A stretch of DNA of 10,078 nucleotides, from positions 1 to 10,078 of the forward strand of contig NZEE01000044.1 in assembly GCA_002688965.1 (NCBI GenBank). The letters run 5' to 3'. This document shows positions 8,068 to 10,078 of the stretch, piece after piece. Numbering within the stretch: the stretch's first letter is position 1; each line of letters starts with the position of its first letter. The notes under the pieces were generated by a model. That model saw nothing but the letters and a program-made list of their open reading frames with translations. It was not told the DNA's origin and did no database searches. The position numbers were made by a program, and so were the translations under genes. The DNA is from an archaeon (GTDB lineage Archaea > Aenigmatarchaeota > Aenigmatarchaeia > GW2011-AR5 > GCA-2688965).

Positions 8068-8580
8068 ATGGTTATACTAGGACTGGATATATCCACAACA
8101 TGCGTAGGATATGCTTTTATAAAAAACAAAAAAATACTTGATATGGGTTTTATTGATTTAAAAAAATATAAAACACCAAAAGATAAAGCATATCATGCTA
8201 TGGAAGTACTTGATGATAACCTTAATATGGAAAAGACTGATAAGATAATTGTTGAAGATAGTCTTTCTGGTTTCATGGGCGGAAGAACTCGTATGCAGAC
8301 TATAATCAAATTAGCAAAGTTCAACGCAGTGTTATGTTTTGTAATGGAATGGAGATATGATATCGATGTAGAATTGATCAATCCAAACACAGCAAGAAAA
8401 CAAGTATTTGGTAAGGCAAGAGTAAAAGGAATAAAAGCAAAAGATTTTGTTAAAAAAGAAATAGAAAAAATGTATGATACCAAGAAATGGTGTAAACAAA
8501 CAACAAGAGGAAATTGGGATAAAAGAAATATTGATGCTTATGATGGGTTGGTTATGGCGTTATATAAAAAAACTGCTTGA
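8068..8580 (+). CDS. RuvC-like Holliday junction resolvase
   Basis: An RNase H-fold nuclease expected to cut four-way or branched DNA during phage recombination, repair and pre-packaging processing. Its four acidic residues fit RuvC: Asp7 in LGLDIST, Glu63 in IIVEDSL, and Asp156 and Asp159 in RNIDAYDGLVMA. E. coli RuvC uses Asp7, Glu66, Asp138 and Asp141, and the length of 170 aa is close to the RuvC norm. INPNTARKQVFG (from about 104) followed by KGIKAKDFVKKEIEKMY is also typical of phage and bacterial members. The gene starts 3 bases after the metallopeptidase stop with only a weak AGAAG upstream, suggesting coupled translation. The primase follows. A poxvirus A22-like or RuvC-like label is equally acceptable; a nuclease role is well supported. 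Confidence 0.85.
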   Translation: MVILGLDISTTCVGYAFIKNKKILDMGFIDLKKYKTPKDKAYHAMEVLDDNLNMEKTDKIIVEDSLSGFMGGRTRMQTIIKLAKFNAVLCFVMEWRYDIDVELINPNTARKQVFGKARVKGIKAKDFVKKEIEKMYDTKKWCKQTTRGNWDKRNIDAYDGLVMALYKKTA

Positions 8581-8606
8581 CTTGTATATATATTTAATTG
8601 TATATT
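8577..8606 (+). promoter_or_regulatory. Possible sigma70-type promoter before the primase
   Basis: TTGACT at 8577-8582 and TATATT at 8601-8606 each match the sigma70 -35 and -10 consensus at 5 of 6 positions, with an 18-base spacer. The -35 overlaps the resolvase stop codon. The expected transcript start, about 7 bases past the -10, falls at or next to the primase ATG at 8614. Such matches also arise by chance in AT-rich DNA. Confidence 0.35.
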
Positions 8607-8613
8607 GTTTAGA

Positions 8614-9534
8614 ATGTATAATTTAGAATTAGTTACGTTATTAGAAAAAGTTTTAAATAAAGGATATCAACTTAAAAATGGAGAAATATCTTTTTATTGT
8701 CCATTTTGTCATCATCATAAGAAAAAACTTCAAATAAATCTAGAAAATCAAAAATGGCATTGCTGGGTATGCAATCATGGTGGACATAAAATTGGTATAC
8801 TTTTAAGGAAGATTAATGCTCCTAGTGACATAGTTAAAAATATATTAAAGTTACTTAATGAGCATGTTTCTTATTTAAAAGATAAAAAAGAAGATAAAAA
8901 ATATAAGGTCGCATTGCCTAAATTTTATGAACCTCTTTGGAAAAAATCAAGCGATTTATTATATAAAAATGCAATTTATTATTTAAATAAAAGAGGAATA
9001 GGACCTGAAGAAATATTAAGATATTCTATTGGATATTGTGCAAGTGGTGAATATAAAAATAGAATTATTATACCATCTTATGATGATAATGGTAAATTAA
9101 ATTATTTTATTGCTCGTGATATGTTTTCAAATAGTAAAATGAAATATAAAAATCCACCAATGTCAAAAGATACAGTTATTTTAGAATTATTTATAAATTG
9201 GGACGAACCCATTATATTATGTGAAGGAATATTTGATGCTATATCAATAAGAAAAAATGTTATTCCATTATTAGGTAAATTTTTATCTAAAACATTAGTA
9301 AAAAAATTGATAGAAAAGAAGACAAAAAGTGTTTATGTGTCACTCGATGATGATGCAAAAAAAGATGCTATTAAATTATCTAATTTTTTAATGGAATATG
9401 GAATAAAAACATATTTGTTAGAGATGAGAGGAAAGGATCCATCTGAATTAGGTTTTGATAATTTTTGGAGTATGGTAAAAAATACAAGACAATTAAAATT
9501 TTCAGATATTGTAAAAGGTAGATTAAATGTGTAG
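8614..9534 (+). CDS. DnaG-type DNA primase (zinc finger plus TOPRIM)
   Basis: Makes RNA primers for phage DNA replication. With ATG 8614 as the start the protein has 306 residues. A zinc ribbon sits at 29-53: Cys29-x2-Cys32, a 17-residue spacer, Cys50-x2-Cys53 (YCPFC and WHCWVCNHGG). A DnaG-like N-terminal core follows, with NRIIIPSYDDNG at about 149-160, and FIARDM with KYKNPP to about 182. The TOPRIM domain holds Glu204 in LCEGIFDAI and the acidic cluster Asp245-247 in YVSLDDDAKKDA, and ends with GKDPSELG at 273-280. No helicase domain follows, so a separate helicase is expected elsewhere. A TTG at 8605 would add three residues, but ATG is preferred; neither has a Shine-Dalgarno. The stop overlaps the ribosome-binding site of the FAD oxidase gene. 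Confidence 0.88.
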   Translation: MYNLELVTLLEKVLNKGYQLKNGEISFYCPFCHHHKKKLQINLENQKWHCWVCNHGGHKIGILLRKINAPSDIVKNILKLLNEHVSYLKDKKEDKKYKVALPKFYEPLWKKSSDLLYKNAIYYLNKRGIGPEEILRYSIGYCASGEYKNRIIIPSYDDNGKLNYFIARDMFSNSKMKYKNPPMSKDTVILELFINWDEPIILCEGIFDAISIRKNVIPLLGKFLSKTLVKKLIEKKTKSVYVSLDDDAKKDAIKLSNFLMEYGIKTYLLEMRGKDPSELGFDNFWSMVKNTRQLKFSDIVKGRLNV

Positions 9535-9538
9535 AGGG
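9533..9538 (+). promoter_or_regulatory. Ribosome-binding site of the FAD oxidase gene
   Basis: AGAGGG begins inside the primase stop codon and ends 7 bases before the ATG at 9546, supporting that start. It is stronger than anything before the three preceding genes. Confidence 0.65.
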
Positions 9539-9545
9539 TAGTTTT

Positions 9546-10078
9546 ATGGTTCAAATGAAAAATAAAGATTTGATAATTAGTGAAGATGTTTTGAAAGAGT
9601 ATTCAACAGATTTTGGTAATTTGTATAGTAATAAACCAGCTGTTGTTGCTCGTCCACAAACTATATCATCCCTACGTGAATGTTTTGAATATGCTAGTAC
9701 AAATGATTTACCAATATCATTTCGTGGTGGAGGACAATCATTTTATGGACAATCTACTTGTAAAGATGGTATGGTTCTGGACGTGAGGAGGATTATATCA
9801 GATCGTTTTGCTACAAAAATAGGAACAGATTGGGTGAGAGCACCGTCTGGAATAAAATTATATGATCTACAAAATTTATTACGTCATCATGGTATTAGAC
9901 TTCCTATATATACAGCGGCCTTTAAATCAACTCTTGGTGGCACATTGGCGTCTGGTGGAATTAGCGGTCGGAGTTTTAGAAAAGGGGCTTTATCTAGTCA
10001 TGTACAAGAATTACATTTGATGGGAACTGATGGAAAAATTTGGAGGTGTAGCGCAGAAGAAAACGAAGATATATTTTC
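9546..10078 (+). CDS. FAD-linked oxidase, cytokinin dehydrogenase-like (PCMH fold), 3' partial
   Basis: Only the first 177 codons are in the window. They form the FAD-binding half of a PCMH/VAO-type flavoprotein oxidase. VARPQTISSLRECFEYA (34-50) is the usual entry strand-helix. RGGGQSFYGQS (60-70) is the pyrophosphate-binding loop. GMVLDV (75-80) follows. GGTLASGGISGRSFRKGA (131-148) with HVQELHLMGTDGK and CSAEENEDIF (168-177) closely follows the cytokinin dehydrogenase pattern. In plant cytokinin dehydrogenases a His in the GHGHS loop carries covalent FAD. Here the matching residue is Gln64, so FAD is probably non-covalent. The substrate is not predictable: cytokinin-like adenines, sugars and lactones are all possible in this superfamily. 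GC is about 35% and 6 of 12 Arg codons are CGN, against 1 of 9 in the primase, suggesting transfer. The role in a phage is unknown. Confidence 0.8.
   Translation, partial: MVQMKNKDLIISEDVLKEYSTDFGNLYSNKPAVVARPQTISSLRECFEYASTNDLPISFRGGGQSFYGQSTCKDGMVLDVRRIISDRFATKIGTDWVRAPSGIKLYDLQNLLRHHGIRLPIYTAAFKSTLGGTLASGGISGRSFRKGALSSHVQELHLMGTDGKIWRCSAEENEDIF

Noticed and set aside
8193..8483. Minus-strand 96-codon frame opposite the resolvase
   Set aside because: The plus strand has all four RuvC acidic residues; the antisense frame has no motif or ribosome-binding site.
8614..9534. Primase-helicase fusion as in T7 gp4
   Set aside because: The protein ends about 26 residues after the TOPRIM-associated KDPSELG motif; there is no Walker A motif or helicase domain.
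1..10078. CRISPR array, toxin-antitoxin pair, integrase or insertion sequence
   Set aside because: No spaced repeats, transposase or recombinase motifs, terminal inverted repeats or small paired genes were seen.
9546..10078. DprE1-like decaprenylphosphoryl-ribose oxidase
   Set aside because: The HGKNH-type motif expected after the VGGA loop in that family is absent; the GGISGRSFRKG sequence fits cytokinin dehydrogenase-like members better.

Overview
The window looks like part of a very AT-rich genome of a large tailed bacteriophage, probably an aquatic or marine myovirus-like phage known mainly from metagenomes. The reasons are a run of Ser/Gly/Thr-rich virion proteins of a kind I associate with uncultured marine phages and T4-like cyanophages, followed by a RuvC-type resolvase and a DnaG-type primase. 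All genes lie on one strand with short gaps. These family assignments come from remembered motifs, not from a database search.

Layout. (1) 3-4664: the 3' part of a giant virion/tail-associated gene, open to the left edge. It has LamG-like beta-sandwich segments, a helical block that looks like a tail/baseplate protein, a long Asn/Ser-rich middle with an in-frame repeat, and a conserved-looking C-terminus. (2) 4665-4817: a 13% GC gap without a gene. (3) 4818-7603: three virion proteins of 221, 370 and 319 aa; the last two are diverged paralogues. (4) A small AT-rich inverted repeat at 7602-7627 marks the module boundary. (5) 7639-9534: a 141 aa HExxH metallopeptidase-like protein, a 170 aa RuvC-like resolvase and a ~306 aa primase. 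(6) 9546-10078: the 5' part of a PCMH-type FAD-linked oxidase related to cytokinin dehydrogenases, running off the right edge.

How the genes fit together. Region 1-7603 makes virion parts, probably tail, baseplate or surface decoration. Region 7639-9534 serves DNA processing and replication: the resolvase would resolve branched DNA before packaging, and the primase would make lagging-strand primers. The FAD oxidase does not fit either module. It is clearly richer in GC (about 35% against about 23% in the sampled primase lines) and uses many CGN arginine codons, so it is the best candidate for a recently acquired auxiliary metabolic gene and the most unusual item here.

No tRNA gene, CRISPR array, insertion sequence or integrase was seen.
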